This document shows, one piece after another, positions 11,527 to 23,190 of a stretch of 64,000 nt of DNA. This stretch comes from Rosa chinensis (Eukaryota; Streptophyta; Magnoliopsida; Rosales; Rosaceae): contig NC_037092.1 in assembly GCF_002994745.2 (NCBI RefSeq), forward strand, positions 80,484,824 to 80,548,823, given 5' to 3'. Within the stretch, counting starts at the first letter, position 1, and every line of letters begins with the position of its first letter. The notes under the pieces were generated by a model. The model did not search any database. It was not told where the DNA came from and saw only the letters and a program-made list of their open reading frames with translations. Position numbers and translations under genes: made by a program.

Positions 11527-14500
11527 AGGGTTGAAGAATACAAATCTGGCTGGGATTAATAGATCACCAATTCTATTTAAGTCTTTATTTTTCCAAGAGA
11601 TGTAATAGGCAATTGCCATATACTTTGTAGTAAATGCTAATAGTTTAATCTTTCTTCAAAGTAGGCTCACCCCAAAGTAAGTGTGATGTCTAGGAAAGTT
11701 ATGAGATTAGTGGTACTTAAGCGAGACTTGCTCCACCGACATCTCTTTACTCACCTGGTCACATTCATTTTGGAATTGCCGAAAGAAATTAGACGACTAC
11801 CATTGTTTTGCATTAGCTAGCATTTTGGATTAGATTTTCTTTGGTCAAAGAGACAATGATGTGACTCCTTTGGCTCATGAATAAAATTTCGAGTTCTTTT
11901 CATTTTGACTCCATTTTGATTCTAAGCATATTACTTTATGACTATAATGGCTGGGCCATCAGTATTAATTCAAGGACATGGAATAGCCCAAGTTCCCTTT
12001 GCCAAATGGCACCTTGATTACTGTCACAGAAACTCTCTACGCTTCTAGGGCGAATCGCACCTATGAATAGCTAACGAATTCCATGCGAAAATGCATGTAG
12101 AGAAAGGAAATGAGTTCCTTTGCAATGCCTCGAACGATTGCGAATAAAGGTGCATCTTAGAGAGGTTTATGTATCTCTAGTGGACTTTATGTCACTATTC
12201 GAGCTATTAAATCCAATAAAGTTATGAGAGAAGATCTCTTGGATTTAGACACATATTGGCTTTGTCACGACATGATAGGTCATCTTGGTCATGATATGAT
12301 GATCCGACTACTAAATATTTTACATGGACATCTTTTCTATCGAGCGAAATGAAGCATAAATCAAAAGTTGATTTCTGGACTAAGTGTGACCGACGCTGCT
12401 GCCTAGGGCACCGCCTCCGTCCACCACCAACCTAGGGCTGGCACAGTCCCTATCCATGACCCCATGGATAGCGTCCATCATAGTGATGGCGCCCCAGGTG
12501 ATGCTGCAATCACCAACTTGCTTCAAATAGCGTTTCAGACACTCAGGCCCAACCAAAATCCTCATTGGTTGCTTTTAAAGCCTCTCGCTCGGTTTACAAA
12601 GCTCGTTCCTTAGGGAAATAAGGACTGAGACCGTCCTATACGAAGGATATAAAAATACTCATTCTGTTCTTACATAGAATCAGTGGGGATTCTGTGGACT
12701 AGTTCAACCACTTGCGGACGTTTAAATATCTCATGATGTTGGTTGACATGCAAACACGCTGGTCACGTGTTGCGCCATTGTCCACTTGTAAATGCTGCTT
12801 ATGCTACACTCCTAGCACATATCATACAACAACGGGCTCACTCCTCGAATCATCATATTCAGTCAATTGGATTTGACATTGCTAGAAAGTTTACATCGAA
12901 GACTTTCGATGGTGATTGCATTGAGACTGATGTTGGACATCATATTCCCATGAACACACCCAAATGGTCTTGTGGAAACGACTACGATGGTAGTCCGGAC
13001 ATTGGTAATGTGCACCAATCTCCTTACGTCCTCTTGGGGTGATGCAATATCACATGCAGCTATGCTCATTCGTCTACAACCTACCGCCACTCAATCTACC
13101 TTTGTGTTACAGCTAGTGACTGGATACAAGTATCGTACTTACCATATTTGAGTGTGCCACTTATGTGCCAATTGCGTCGCCATAGTGCTCTATGACAGGT
13201 CCTTACAGACGAATGGGCAACTACGTTGGATTTAAGACTCCAACAATTGTCCGCCACTTAATGCCCTTGCAAGGCGATCTCATTACCGCTAGATTTGCGG
13301 GTTGTCACTTTGATGAGGCAGTCTTCCCGTCGTTAGGGGGAGATAAGAACACGAATGTTCAGCAGGAACGACAGGAATTGTCGTGGCCTGTCCCCACTAT
13401 GTCTCATCTCGATCCTTGTTAAAGTGACGAGATCACACAAATATGATGCAAACATGCCTGCAAGGAAGTATGTCCCTACGAGAGGACGTAGCGCCACCCT
13501 ACACGGAGGTAGGCATGGCGCCAACGCTAAAGAGAGTGGCACTCCGGCGTTATAGGCCATGGCCCCAGCTAGGATGCGTGGGAGGCCCGTGGGTTCGAAG
13601 GACACTTGGGCACATTCCAATGCTTTGATCATCAAGACTCAAAATCCGTCTCATGAGAATCTTCCCGGTTAGGGTTATTATTGGGGGACGCCTCAACGTT
13701 AGAACCTATTCATGAGAATATAGAGCTTTATGAAAATTACACTAGTGTACATGAGATGTGGGATAGAAACTCCATCATAATTGATGATGTAGTTGCGCAT
13801 TTTGTTGCGCATGAGTTTGTTGAGTCTGACGATATCGAACCACGCTCCGTTGATGAATGAATGCCAACGTAGAGAAATTTGGCCTAAATGGAAAGATACG
13901 ATCCAGGTTAAGTTGGATTCTCTAACGAAGAGGAAGGTTTTTGAGCCAGTGATGCCAACACCTCCTAACATAAAACCTATTGACTAATAGGTCTTCGTTA
14001 GAAAGCGTGATGAGAAAAAGAGATGACAATCTCGCCTTATGGCGCAAGGCTTCTCACAAAACGCCCTGGAATCGACTACGATGAGACATATTCTCTCGTA
14101 ATGGATGTCATTGCACTCCACTACCCTGTTAGTTTGGTAGTTTCCGAATAACTAATTATGCAGCTTACAAATGTGGTCACTATGTATCTCTATGGGGATC
14201 TAGATACAGAATATACATGAAAGTTCATGGTGAACTTCATTTACCCAAGTCAAGTGGCTCTAGATCACGGAGCGCGTTTACAAAGAGGTTGAAACGCTCA
14301 CCAAAATGACTACTTGATTGGGAAGGGATATGCCCACGCATTTCCATAACATGTTTCGGATTCTATCGCGGCTCATGTTGGACATGATCTTCATTGGAAG
14401 CCCTTAAAGAGTTAAGGGAAACCGCTGAACACTTGAAATCAGAGTTTGAGATAAATGATTTTGGGAGAACACGATTATGTCTCGGTTTGGAACTTGAGCA

Positions 14501-15288
14501 TCGTGTTGTAGATGCTTAGGCATTTTGACAAGGTCAAGCCTCCAAGCACCCCCATGATCATCCGTAGTCTTGATCCTAAAAATGATCCTCTTCATTCAAA
14601 GGATGATGATGAATATGTGCTAGAGGCAGGAGTGCCTTACTAGAGTACAATAGGCACATTATTGTACTTAGTTCAATGCATAGGACCGGACATCTCATTT
14701 GCAGTGAACTTGTTAGCTAAGGTATAGCTCTGCGCCAATGCGACGCCATTTGATTGGTGTAAAAGACATCTTTCGGTACTTGAGATGTACAATTGATATG
14801 AGCTTGTTCTATCCTTACAGAGAGATGATGGATTCAGACCTAACACACACTAGAAACTCCGCCAACGCTGGCCTGCGTTCTCTATCCCCACCCCAAAACG
14901 ACATAAGTGTTTTGGAAGGTTTTGCTGATGTTGGGTATCTCTCTGACCCATACAAAGGTCATTCCCAAATTGGTTAAGTGTTCACCATGGGTAAAGGCCG
15001 TGATATCTTGGAGGTCTACAGAATAGACCCTAGTCGCTATATCTTCGAACAATGCAGAGATTCTTGCTCTTCATAAAGTGGTTTGTGAATGTATATGGAT
15101 TGGATCCATAATTACACATGTTCAAACAATTGTGGTTTGAAGTTTACCACAGATGAGCCTACGAGCATTTAGGGTAATGCTGTTTGTTTTGAACAAATAA
15201 AGCAATGCTACATCAAAAGCGACAACAACAAACATAATCAGTAACAACAGACTCTCCTCAATATCAATTTGAACTAGAGTCAATCTGA
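11527..15288 (+). pseudogene. pol: Decayed copia pol (integrase, RT, RNase H)
   Basis: Only scattered pieces remain in changing frames. 13192-13422 keeps FPSLGGDKN and QERQELSWPVPTMSHLDP from the integrase/RT linker. 13850-13985 keeps the start of the RT domain (WPKWKDTIQVKLDSL, KRKVFEPV). 14450-14500 keeps the LCLGLELEH region of RT. 14738-14977 keeps IFRYLRCTIDMSLFY and GFADVGYLSDP from RNase H. Many stops and frameshifts lie between them; the YVDD catalytic box is not readable. The copia order (integrase before RT) is preserved. Confidence 0.75.
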
Positions 15289-15533
15289 CACTATGCCAAT
15301 AAAGCTATCAGACGACAGACGAGATATGTCGTTTGATTAAAAAAAATTCTGTTGTCTAGTACTGTGCCATTTCTTGGGGGTATCAGACGATAGATTTCCT
15401 CTGTCGTCTGATTTTTCAGACAACAGAAGGTTTTCAAGTCATCTGTTGTCTGTTAGAGAATTCAGACAACAATTATCTGTTATTTATAATGACTTACAAT
15501 AATAACAGTTTTCTGTTGTTTGTTTCGTATTCT

Positions 15534-15885
15534 AATAACAATTAACTGTTATTTAAACTACCAACACAAAACAATTATTTGTTGTTGTACATTCATTTAA
15601 GATACAATTATATGTTGTTGTTTTTGTCTTGAGTCAACGAAAATTTATATATTTTTGTCATTGTTTTTATTGTAAGGCCACAGTTTTCTGTTGTTTGAGT
15701 GGGAAAATAACTAACAGTTAACTGTTAGTTAAACTACTAAACAAAACAATTATTTGTTGTTGTACATTCATTTAAAATACAATTATTTGTCGTTTTTTTT
15801 TATTTTGAGTCAACAGAAGTTTATATATTTTTGTCTTTGTTTTGATTGTGAGACCACAATTTTCTGTTGTTTGAGTGGGAATATA
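15534..15885. repeat. Two tandem 176-bp units in the left CACTA subterminal region
   Basis: Unit 1 (about 15534-15709) and unit 2 (about 15710-15885) share long blocks such as AACAATTATTTGTTGTTG and TTCTGTTGTTTGAGTGGGAA, with scattered mismatches. Each unit contains CTGTTGTTTG-type transposase-binding-like motifs, so the duplication increases the number of subterminal motifs. Confidence 0.8.
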
Positions 15886-17580
15886 ACAATAGATTTTTCC
15901 TAAATTCTATTGTTCTTAAGTAGCTCCAACAACATATTTTGACTTTGATTTAGTGGTTGCATGGTATTTCAAATGTCACATTTATATTCCTATTAGAATG
16001 TAATCTGGAAACTACAAAAAAGGCATATATTATTCATTCTGTCATTATAGCTAGCAAATACATCCATAATTGTTTCATACATAAACCTAATGTGCATCAG
16101 CTCAATAAACTCATAAGGCAAAAAAAATGAAAAAAACTAATATTTAGAGCAACTATACTAATTTAGAGCAACTAGGTAGCAAAATCTTTAATTTAGCCAA
16201 TTATGTAACAGCTATCATTCTTCAAGTGGATAATCCTCCAAAGATATCAGCAAATTGAGGCATCAAAGTTTTGAAGAGAAGAGTCATTGTTCCATATAAT
16301 TCTTGCAATCTGCAGATCACACAAACACAGAAATTTAGCAGAACTTCTTGTTCACAAAGGCACTCCATCCAGTGGTGAGCAAATTAAGTAGATTACCTAT
16401 ACTCAATGCTTGAGCTAGAATGATCTGAAAAAGATCTATCTAAACAAATGGAGGAATCTGAAGATTAGAATGTCCAACACACCGGAAATAACCTGTAGTA
16501 CAAATGAATAGATAATATCACTTCATCTTCAATTCATCAAGTGAGCTAATTTAAATTAGGCCTCTCCTACAGACCCAAACAATCATGCATCTAGTTATCT
16601 TGGTAATGTTAAGAAGTACTAAACACGATAAGTGGAAATTCAGAGAGTAATGAAGGGGAAGAAAAATAATACCCACTTTAAATAGCTAAGGGCTTCATTT
16701 TGTCAGTGAAAGCAAACCAGAAAATAATGCCAGCAAGGATGTAAATGTAGGTTGCAAATAACATTCAAGTGCCATGAAAACATGTACAGTGATTTTGAGT
16801 CCATATCCTACATGGTACTTAATCAGAATAATTGTCTACCTTTGTGCCTTGATCTTCCTATGACACAGAGTAAGATTTAGTGTACTTGATATTTTAGTCT
16901 AGAAATTATATGCTACTATACAACTTTTAAGAGTTCTCATTGTCAATTTTTCAATCACAAGTTCTCCATTTAGAGGTAGCTGGATAGCAATGTCAATTGA
17001 GAATAATATATTTTGTTAGCAACTGTTAATATCTGTGAAGGTCTGAGAAACAAATGACAATTATACTTGCAGAGAAGGGAATTAAGAATATTACCTACAA
17101 TTATACTTGCATATTACCAAAAGTGGAAATCCTAGGTAGAAGCTGGTATCATAAGTATCCCTGGAGCAGCCCAACATTGTGGTTCAAATACATTGTCTCG
17201 TATGTATCCCTGTCAAATGTGAAATAAATTCATTCATGATTCCAGGTGATCAGTTAAGTATTAAGGAACAATACTCATGTCTCATGTCTCATTTCTAAGT
17301 TACAGACTAATGCAAGCTCAATGATTATAGGATCTTCCAACAACTTGATATATTATGGACCAACACTAACATTTCTGCAAAGCAACCAAAAAATATCATC
17401 TGAAGAAGAATTGAGCATGTAGATCTGAGAAATGAGATTCACTTACAGCAGCGACCGATGTGTTGTGGCAATGTTCCTATACTTCTCTCTAAACTACTCC
17501 CTATTCAAAACCAAAACAAAAACCCAGCACAATAAATTCACACACAAAAAAACAGAAACAAAAAACCTAGGAAAGGAAAA

Positions 17581-17755
17581 GGGAACTGGATTTTGGTCAT
17601 CCCTCATTAGAAACAACCAGAATATGAATTTATTTTATGCCATTGAACCACTCACGTAGTAGTGAAATGTAGACATAAGTTTTTGAATCTAGTTCCCTTT
17701 CCCTTTCCTGGGTTTCTGGTTGTTTCTAATGAGAGATGACCAAATTCCAGTTCCC
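17581..17755. repeat. 38-bp inverted repeat inside the CACTA element
   Basis: 17581-17618 (from GGGAACTGGATTTTGG) is complementary to 17718-17755 with about two mismatches, separated by about 100 bp. A third partial direct copy of the arm (CTCATTAGAAACAACCAGAATAT) follows near 17767-17789. Transcription would give a hairpin. Confidence 0.75.
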
Positions 17756-18507
17756 TTTCCCTTTCCCTCATTAGAAACAACCAGAATATAAATTATAAAT
17801 ACTTGATCAGTCACTGCAGGATAAATGGTTGGATGTTTGTTATCGAATTTAGTAACTGTAAAACGGCTTCTCTATGTTTCTATAGCGAATTGATCAACAC
17901 TCAATTGAAATTGCCAGGGGAGAGTAATTTACAAAACATAGTACAAACTGCATATATGATGTAAATTGTAGATAAATATTCGAGACATAAAATTAAACCC
18001 TGCTTATACAAGTTCCTCTATAACTGAGGACCTAGTGATACTCTCACCTGTAGTAGCAGCACACTCACACTGAGCCATCAATGAATTTAATATAACATTA
18101 TAATCATAATAACAACCAGCTACAATGAAATGGATGAAGCTGAGAAAGTTAAGAGTATGACGGACCTTGAAACCTCTCATGAAGTTGTACATATTGCTAA
18201 TATACACACCTGAAACCAACTAGAAAAGTTCACTTTCATGTACATTTAAGCATTGATAGGCCCAAAAAGATTCACTTTAAAGATAACTAAATGTTTTAGC
18301 ACCAATCTGTAAATTATGCACATAGCTTTAACTTATCCCTAGTGACTAACATCTTAGCAACAACTATAAACAATTTAACAATTTATCTTTGAAAGTAGTC
18401 ATTATGGTAATTCACATACCATTCATCAAGTTCGTTGACATCAAAATCTTATGAAAAGAAAAGAGAGATGATGAGTACGTAAAATGATGAATATATATAT
18501 GCATACA

Positions 18508-18509
<2 letters not shown>

Positions 18510-18554
<45 letters not shown>

Positions 18555-18556
18555 GT
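18510..18556. repeat. (AT)n / (ATGT)n microsatellite
   Basis: About 30 bp of AT dinucleotides followed by four ATGT units, within the CACTA element. The short frames on the minus strand across it are artefacts. Confidence 0.85.
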
Positions 18557-19272
18557 TTAGGTGATATATAGTTCTCAATATATAAGATACATAGCAAAAC
18601 TGCAAAACTGTTGGACAAAAAGAATAAATGCAAGCAGAACTCACCCCATTTCCATGAGCAGGTTGAAGCCTTCGATACCTTCAGAACCAGCTATGATTCA
18701 CGATTGTGGCTGGAAGAGATACATAAACAAGAAGCTAAACGTTACAACGAAAACCACTTCACAGAAACATGCCAAACTGGGTGCATCCATACCTGATAAT
18801 TACTTGGTGACTCAGAATGCCTGAATATGCTCTTTCTGCAATAAGCTTCTTGTGCCATAAAATAATACCTCACTACAAGGAAGAAAAAATGAAAATCCGG
18901 ATGGTACCTAATGACTTTTTATGAACTATGTAAAATTATTAAGAAAAAGGAAAGAAAGAAATATACAAGAGGGGGCGGAGGGAGTAGGACAAAAACTAAA
19001 GACTTTCACATAGGAAAGGAAAAAGGAAAAAGGAAAAAGGTTACCAAAGCTTGATTAAATGTATGTCTTTGCTATTGTTGGCACCCATAAGAATGATAGC
19101 TAGTAAATAAGGAACTCAGCCTACACTTTGGTTTCAAGGAAGAGGAGTTGCCATTAAGTTCAAAGCCATTAGCTTGAAATTGCAAGGCTTTATTCACATA
19201 TATTCTAAAAAGAACAGGAAAGATGCTCATACAGAATACACCGTCAAAGAAACTAAAAATCAGCTAAAGTAC

Positions 19273-19357
19273 CTTTGGAAAGTCCATGGTAAATAGAACT
19301 GTAAGAACAACCATGCCTCTTGAAACAGTCTTCATGGTTTTAGCAACAGGATTGAAC
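19273..19357 (-). pseudogene. Captured exon of an OXA1-like membrane insertase (probable)
   Basis: Reading the minus strand, one frame gives FNPVAKTMKTVSRGMVVL followed by TVLFTMDFPK and then a splice donor AAAG|GTACTT at 19273/19272. Plant mitochondrial OXA1-like insertases have a region of this kind (NPxAxTMKxxSRGxxxLTVPFTMxFPK) just before the conserved CYWxTSN segment, and the exon break there is plausible. The following exon was not found. The usual Pro in LTVPFTM is Leu here, as expected for an unconstrained copy. Identity rests on one short segment. Confidence 0.4.
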
Positions 19358-19701
19358 GAGGCAAGTCGATGACAGTTAGATTCAAGAAGATGCACAACTT
19401 ACAATGAAGGTATCATTGAACGAGGCAAAGATGTGAGCAACACCAAAAACGTACATACTTTCCATCACGGACAGCAGGTCCAAGAGTGACATTCTCCCCC
19501 TTGGGATCTCTGAGCTTCCTCTTGAACTATAAACACAATCCAATAGACAAATTTCAATAGTCAGCAATCATGAAGAAACCACAATTAAAATACTACATAT
19601 ATAAGCAGTAGATTCCTTTTAAATTCGGTTACAGAACATACAAACTACCAAAGCTTATTGCTCTACCAGTTTGCAGAGAAACTAAGAGTGTATAAATCAA
19701 A

Positions 19702-20410
19702 GTGGGAGCATATGATTCTATCTTAGCTTGTCTTCTCAGAGCAGTATTAATTTGTTGTAACTGTTCGTTCACTCGTTGTAATTCCCCTTTCCTTTGCCGG
19801 GCAACCAGCCCTATGATAAAAGAACTAAGCTATCAACAACATAACGAATACTTTTCAATGAAGTCATCATTTAAACCAAATAAACAAAACAAAACTACTC
19901 GATACATCTTTCCCCTTATACTCTACAGAACATAAACAATGCTGATTGTAAAGCAAGTCATATCTTACCTCCAACAGTGGCCCCTACAAGGGCAACAGAC
20001 AGTAGTAGAGGCATGTTGAAAAAGGAGTTGTCGGCCTCACATGTTTCTACCAAAGCATTCAAAGGTGCAGTGAACATTAAGGCATTACCGAGGAGAAGCT
20101 CCATTGCTGGGAATCTCAATTCTGTAGCTCCCTGCAGAAGTGTTCAGTAGATCGAAATAACCACATGTATCTTAGTAAAACTAGAGAACTTAAAAAAGTC
20201 TCCTCATGCCAATTCATGTGACATCTTCTAGTCGAACGGCAATCAATCCACAGGAAGTTTATAAAGACACATGTGGTTCAGAGCAGCATTATAAAGATGA
20301 ACTCACCATCATACCTGACATTTTGTGGCCGGCGACATCTCCAACACTTCAATTTGATTCTCTCCAAACGCTTCGACTTTAAATGGAAGAAACGCCGACT
20401 TCCATGGTTC
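19702..20410 (-). pseudogene. FLU: Captured FLU gene fragment (chloroplast regulator of tetrapyrrole synthesis)
   Basis: Three minus-strand exons can be read: A 20315-20410, B 19969-20131, C 19702-19810. Introns have GT (GTATGA, GTAAGA) and AG (CTGCAG, CATAG) borders and exons join in frame (A/B at phase 0, B/C at phase 1). Exon B encodes a hydrophobic segment ending LLLSVALVGATVGG; exon C continues with LVARQRKGELQRVNEQL and AKIESYAPT. This matches the membrane segment and following coiled coil of FLU, the thylakoid protein that holds back glutamyl-tRNA reductase. The C-terminal TPR domain that binds the reductase was not found. Exon C then reads on into unrelated sequence. It lies within the CACTA element, so it is a transduplicated fragment rather than the real FLU locus. 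Even so, the preserved splice sites and open frames suggest fairly recent capture or possible expression. Confidence 0.68.
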
Positions 20411-21348
20411 TAACAACGAAAAAACACTTCATCTTAATACAGATGTACGATCCGACAGAACAGATATTGTATAAATCCAACCCTTCAGGTTCTTGGCATT
20501 ACTCATGTTAACAGTTATCCAATAATCACACGACCAAAAGCGAGCGGCTTCGACGACCTCTCTTTGGCCGGAATCGGAGTAAGAAGAGTTAGACTAGTAG
20601 GGGAGGCGGTCTGACAAGGGTTTGGTTTGAAGACAGATATGGATTTTTGAGCAGAGAAGGCATGAGAGAATGAGTGGATGATAGGGAGAGAGAAAGTGGA
20701 TCAGGTGGACTCTCTCCCCTCCGAAACCAAAAGAACCCCAAAACCAGGCAAACCCCAAAACAAGAAGAACCCTAAACACCCAAATTGAAAAACCACCGTC
20801 TCCTTCCGGGGACTGGATCTGAATGGAGGGTTGAGCGAGAAGAGGAAAAGGCGGAGGCACCCTAGAGATGAGGCTTATTGCAGTGGTCTGTTGGGGAAGT
20901 TGTTGGTTTTTGAAGGTTTGGGAAAGCAAAAGAAAGAGATGGAGACAGAGAGAGAGAATGGGACTACAATCGTTGGGAGAGAGAGAGAAAGGGAGAGTTA
21001 ACATAAAAAAGTCAAACACAGCTTACTCAGACAACATAATTAAGAAATTGTGTTGTCTGAATATCACCCCTAGTGACTAGTTAGCCTGGGTTTTGAAACT
21101 TTGAGAGGGAAAGTATTTCAACTTCTTGGAGGGAATTACTTTGGGTTTGATATGAAAAATTTCAATCTTTTACAACAACATATATATGCTGTCTGAATAC
21201 GATCATTTATTGAAAATGAAACAAGTATTGTTTTTCAGTGTATTCAGACAACAGATTTAATTTATCTGTCGTCTGAAAAACTCAGACAACAGAAAATCAG
21301 CTTTCTGTTGTCTGATGTTTGTCGTCTAATGACATTTTTGGCATAGTG

Positions 21349-21649
21349 TGAGGACAGTGTGGCAGGCTTGCTCACTAAGTCATTGCCTAAATTCCACTTT
21401 CGAGAAACGTGTTGGTAACATCGTTTACAAAAGTTATCCGATCTCCCATGACCGTAGTCATCAGGGGGAGATGCGATGCAGACATCAGGGGAAGATGTCT
21501 ACACGTATGGTCTCGAAACGTGAAGGGTGTGTTGTGCTCTTTTTCCCCTTCGACTGAGGTTATTTTTGTCCCACAGGGTTTTTGTTACTCGGCAAGGTTT
21601 TTAATGAGGCAACGAGAGGAGCACCACGTTTGGGCGACATAAGGAGGAG
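21349..21649 (+). pseudogene. pol: Copia pol C-terminus and 3' untranslated region
   Basis: Directly after the CACTA insertion the frame reads EDSVAGLLTKSLPKFH, the usual end of copia RNase H (ADLxTKxLP). This proves that the CACTA element interrupted pol. A short noncoding part with GGGGAGATG motifs follows, ending in the purine tract AAGGAGGAG at 21641-21649 that primes plus-strand DNA. Confidence 0.75.
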
Positions 21650-21884
21650 TGTTTAAGTAAATCCAAATTGTGTCTGGCCCAAACTCTAGGTTACATGCCC
21701 TAGTGGTAATAGGGTTTTAATTAGAGATAATCTCGGAGAATATCTTAGAGATATTCATTCAATGTATGATTATCTTTCCTTGTACAATTCAGATTCTATG
21801 CATTGTAATCCTCTATATAAAGAGACCTCTATTATCAATGAGAACACACAGCGATTTTCTCTCAATTCCCGTTTCTCTAAAACA
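21650..21884 (+). repeat. 3' LTR of the copia element
   Basis: 235 bp, starts TGTTTAAG and ends AAAACA, followed by the target duplication CAATA at 21885-21889. It differs from the 5' LTR at about 15 positions by hand count, mostly transitions. Confidence 0.92.
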
Positions 21885-21897
21885 CAATAATGATTAT

Positions 21898-22452
21898 ACT
21901 GGCAATGGGGCGGGTTGGGGATGAGGATCACAATATCATCCCCATCCCCGGGGTCATTCACCCCCACCCCCCCCCCCCCCAAAAAAAATCCTGCCCCAAT
22001 CCCCAATAATCTTCGTCCCCATCCCCACTGGGGACTAAGCCTCCAAACTCACCCCAAATCCCCAATAAGAATTTAATAAATAAAATAATTTTTTCTCATA
22101 TTGCCTTTTTTAAAATCAAAATCTACAACAAATAAAATTAAAACATGATTAAATTCATAAATCATAATTCAGTGAGTGCAAAAGTCAAAACACCATTAAA
22201 GTAAAAGTATAGTCATTAAAGTAAAGTAATAAATGTATATATTTGTGATTTATATTATAAAAAATTAATTAATATATATAAATTAAAAAATATATAAATT
22301 AAATATATTTATATATTATTAAGGCGAGTTTGGGAATGAGGATCACAATACCATCCCTGCCTCATCTTCATTCTCCATTTGTCCCTGAGTTCTCCCCTCA
22401 TTAGAGGTGGATATCCAATGGAGCTCCGCCCTGCTAGGGATTTTTTGCCATT
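21898..22452. mobile_element. Degenerate repeat with GC-rich ends (possibly hAT-type)
   Basis: Left end GGCAATGGGGCGGG and right end (complement) GGCAAAAAATCCCTAGCAGGGCGGAG are related, and both ends share GATGAGGATCACAATA-CATCCC blocks in the same orientation. The middle is AT-rich. A C-run lies at 21966-21980. Plant hAT-type non-autonomous elements often have such GGGGCGGG ends, but no target duplication could be shown. Confidence 0.35.
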
Positions 22453-23190
22453 TCGCGAAGAATGTGTGGAATCAATTTGCAAAGATGAGCTCTATTTCTA
22501 TGAGAAAGGTCATAACAAATATAGAGTAGAGTAAATTGTTCTGTACGTTATGAGTATAAACGGAAGAAGCCAGCAGCATTTGTTCATTGTTTGCGTGGGA
22601 TTTCAATCCATTCTATAATTAAGGGGTTCATGAAAGATTTTATTGCTCGGAAATCACACATTTAAAATATGGTTGTCTCATGCCAAACTAAGGCCATGTT
22701 CATGCTTAAGCATATTCGTTCAACATTCTTAGGTGGAGCTTTGACATAGTCACTGGATTAATTCGTCGATGGTAAAGAAATTAATCGCATGATTCTCTGC
22801 ACAAATTTTAATTTTGCGTCAAACAATTGGTCAAAGAGATTCAATAGCTGGGCATTCACGCATATTAAATATGTAATTACCATATTAAAGTGGATACAAT
22901 GCATGATAAGGAAGCTTCTGGAGATGTAATTACTAGATTATGATGTTTCTTTACATCTTGATAATGAAAGCTTTTGAAGCACTGTAATTGAGCGCATTGG
23001 CAAAGAAAGTTTTCACACAAAATGATCTCTTTGTAGGGTAATGTTGTAGTTTGTTAGGCTCCTTGATTAAGTGAGCTTCGATGTCTTAAATGAATGGTGC
23101 ATGATTCTCGTTTCTGGGAAATTTGTAAATCTCGTTTTGGCCTGCGATTATCAATGAAATCTTCATTTAATAATAAAAAAAAACAGTGCA
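22453..23190 (+). other. Retroposon-like sequence with an A-rich 3' end
   Basis: About 700 bp without a long frame that ends with TGCGATTATCAATGAAATC, an AATAA motif and a short A run at about 23172-23181. This resembles the 3' end of a reverse-transcribed RNA. No coding identity or target duplication was found. Confidence 0.25.

Larger units (their letters stand above)
15289..21348 (-). mobile_element. Non-autonomous CACTA element with captured host gene exons
   Basis: Ends CACTATGCCAATAAA at the left and the complement of CACTATGCCAAAAATG at the right, with the 3-bp target duplication TGA (15286-15288, 21349-21351); these are the marks of CACTA/EnSpm. Both ends carry many subterminal copies of CAGACAACAGA/TCTGTTGTCTG and the related GACGACAGA. 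The element is 6,060 bp. I see no transposase. Instead the interior holds introns and exons of unrelated host genes on the minus strand (FLU and OXA1-like fragments). It sits between the RNase H and 3' LTR of the copia element; the copia C-terminal coding resumes directly after it. Confidence 0.9.
8971..21884 (+). mobile_element. Ty1/copia LTR retrotransposon, split by a CACTA element
   Basis: Two 235-bp LTRs (8971-9205 and 21650-21884), both starting TGTTTAAG and ending AAAACA, are flanked by the 5-bp target duplication CAATA (8966-8970 and 21885-21889). Without the inserted CACTA element and its 3-bp duplication the copia is about 6.85 kb. Order: LTR, 1.26 kb leader, intact gag, decayed integrase/reverse transcriptase/RNase H (the copia order), a purine-rich priming tract AAGGAGGAG just before the 3' LTR. 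I count about 15 differences between the LTRs (about 6%), so the insertion is not recent. Confidence 0.93.

Noticed and set aside
20594..21019. 141-codon minus-strand frame near the right CACTA end
   Set aside because: Biased Leu/Phe/Ser composition; more likely promoter or 5' leader of the captured FLU sequence than a protein.
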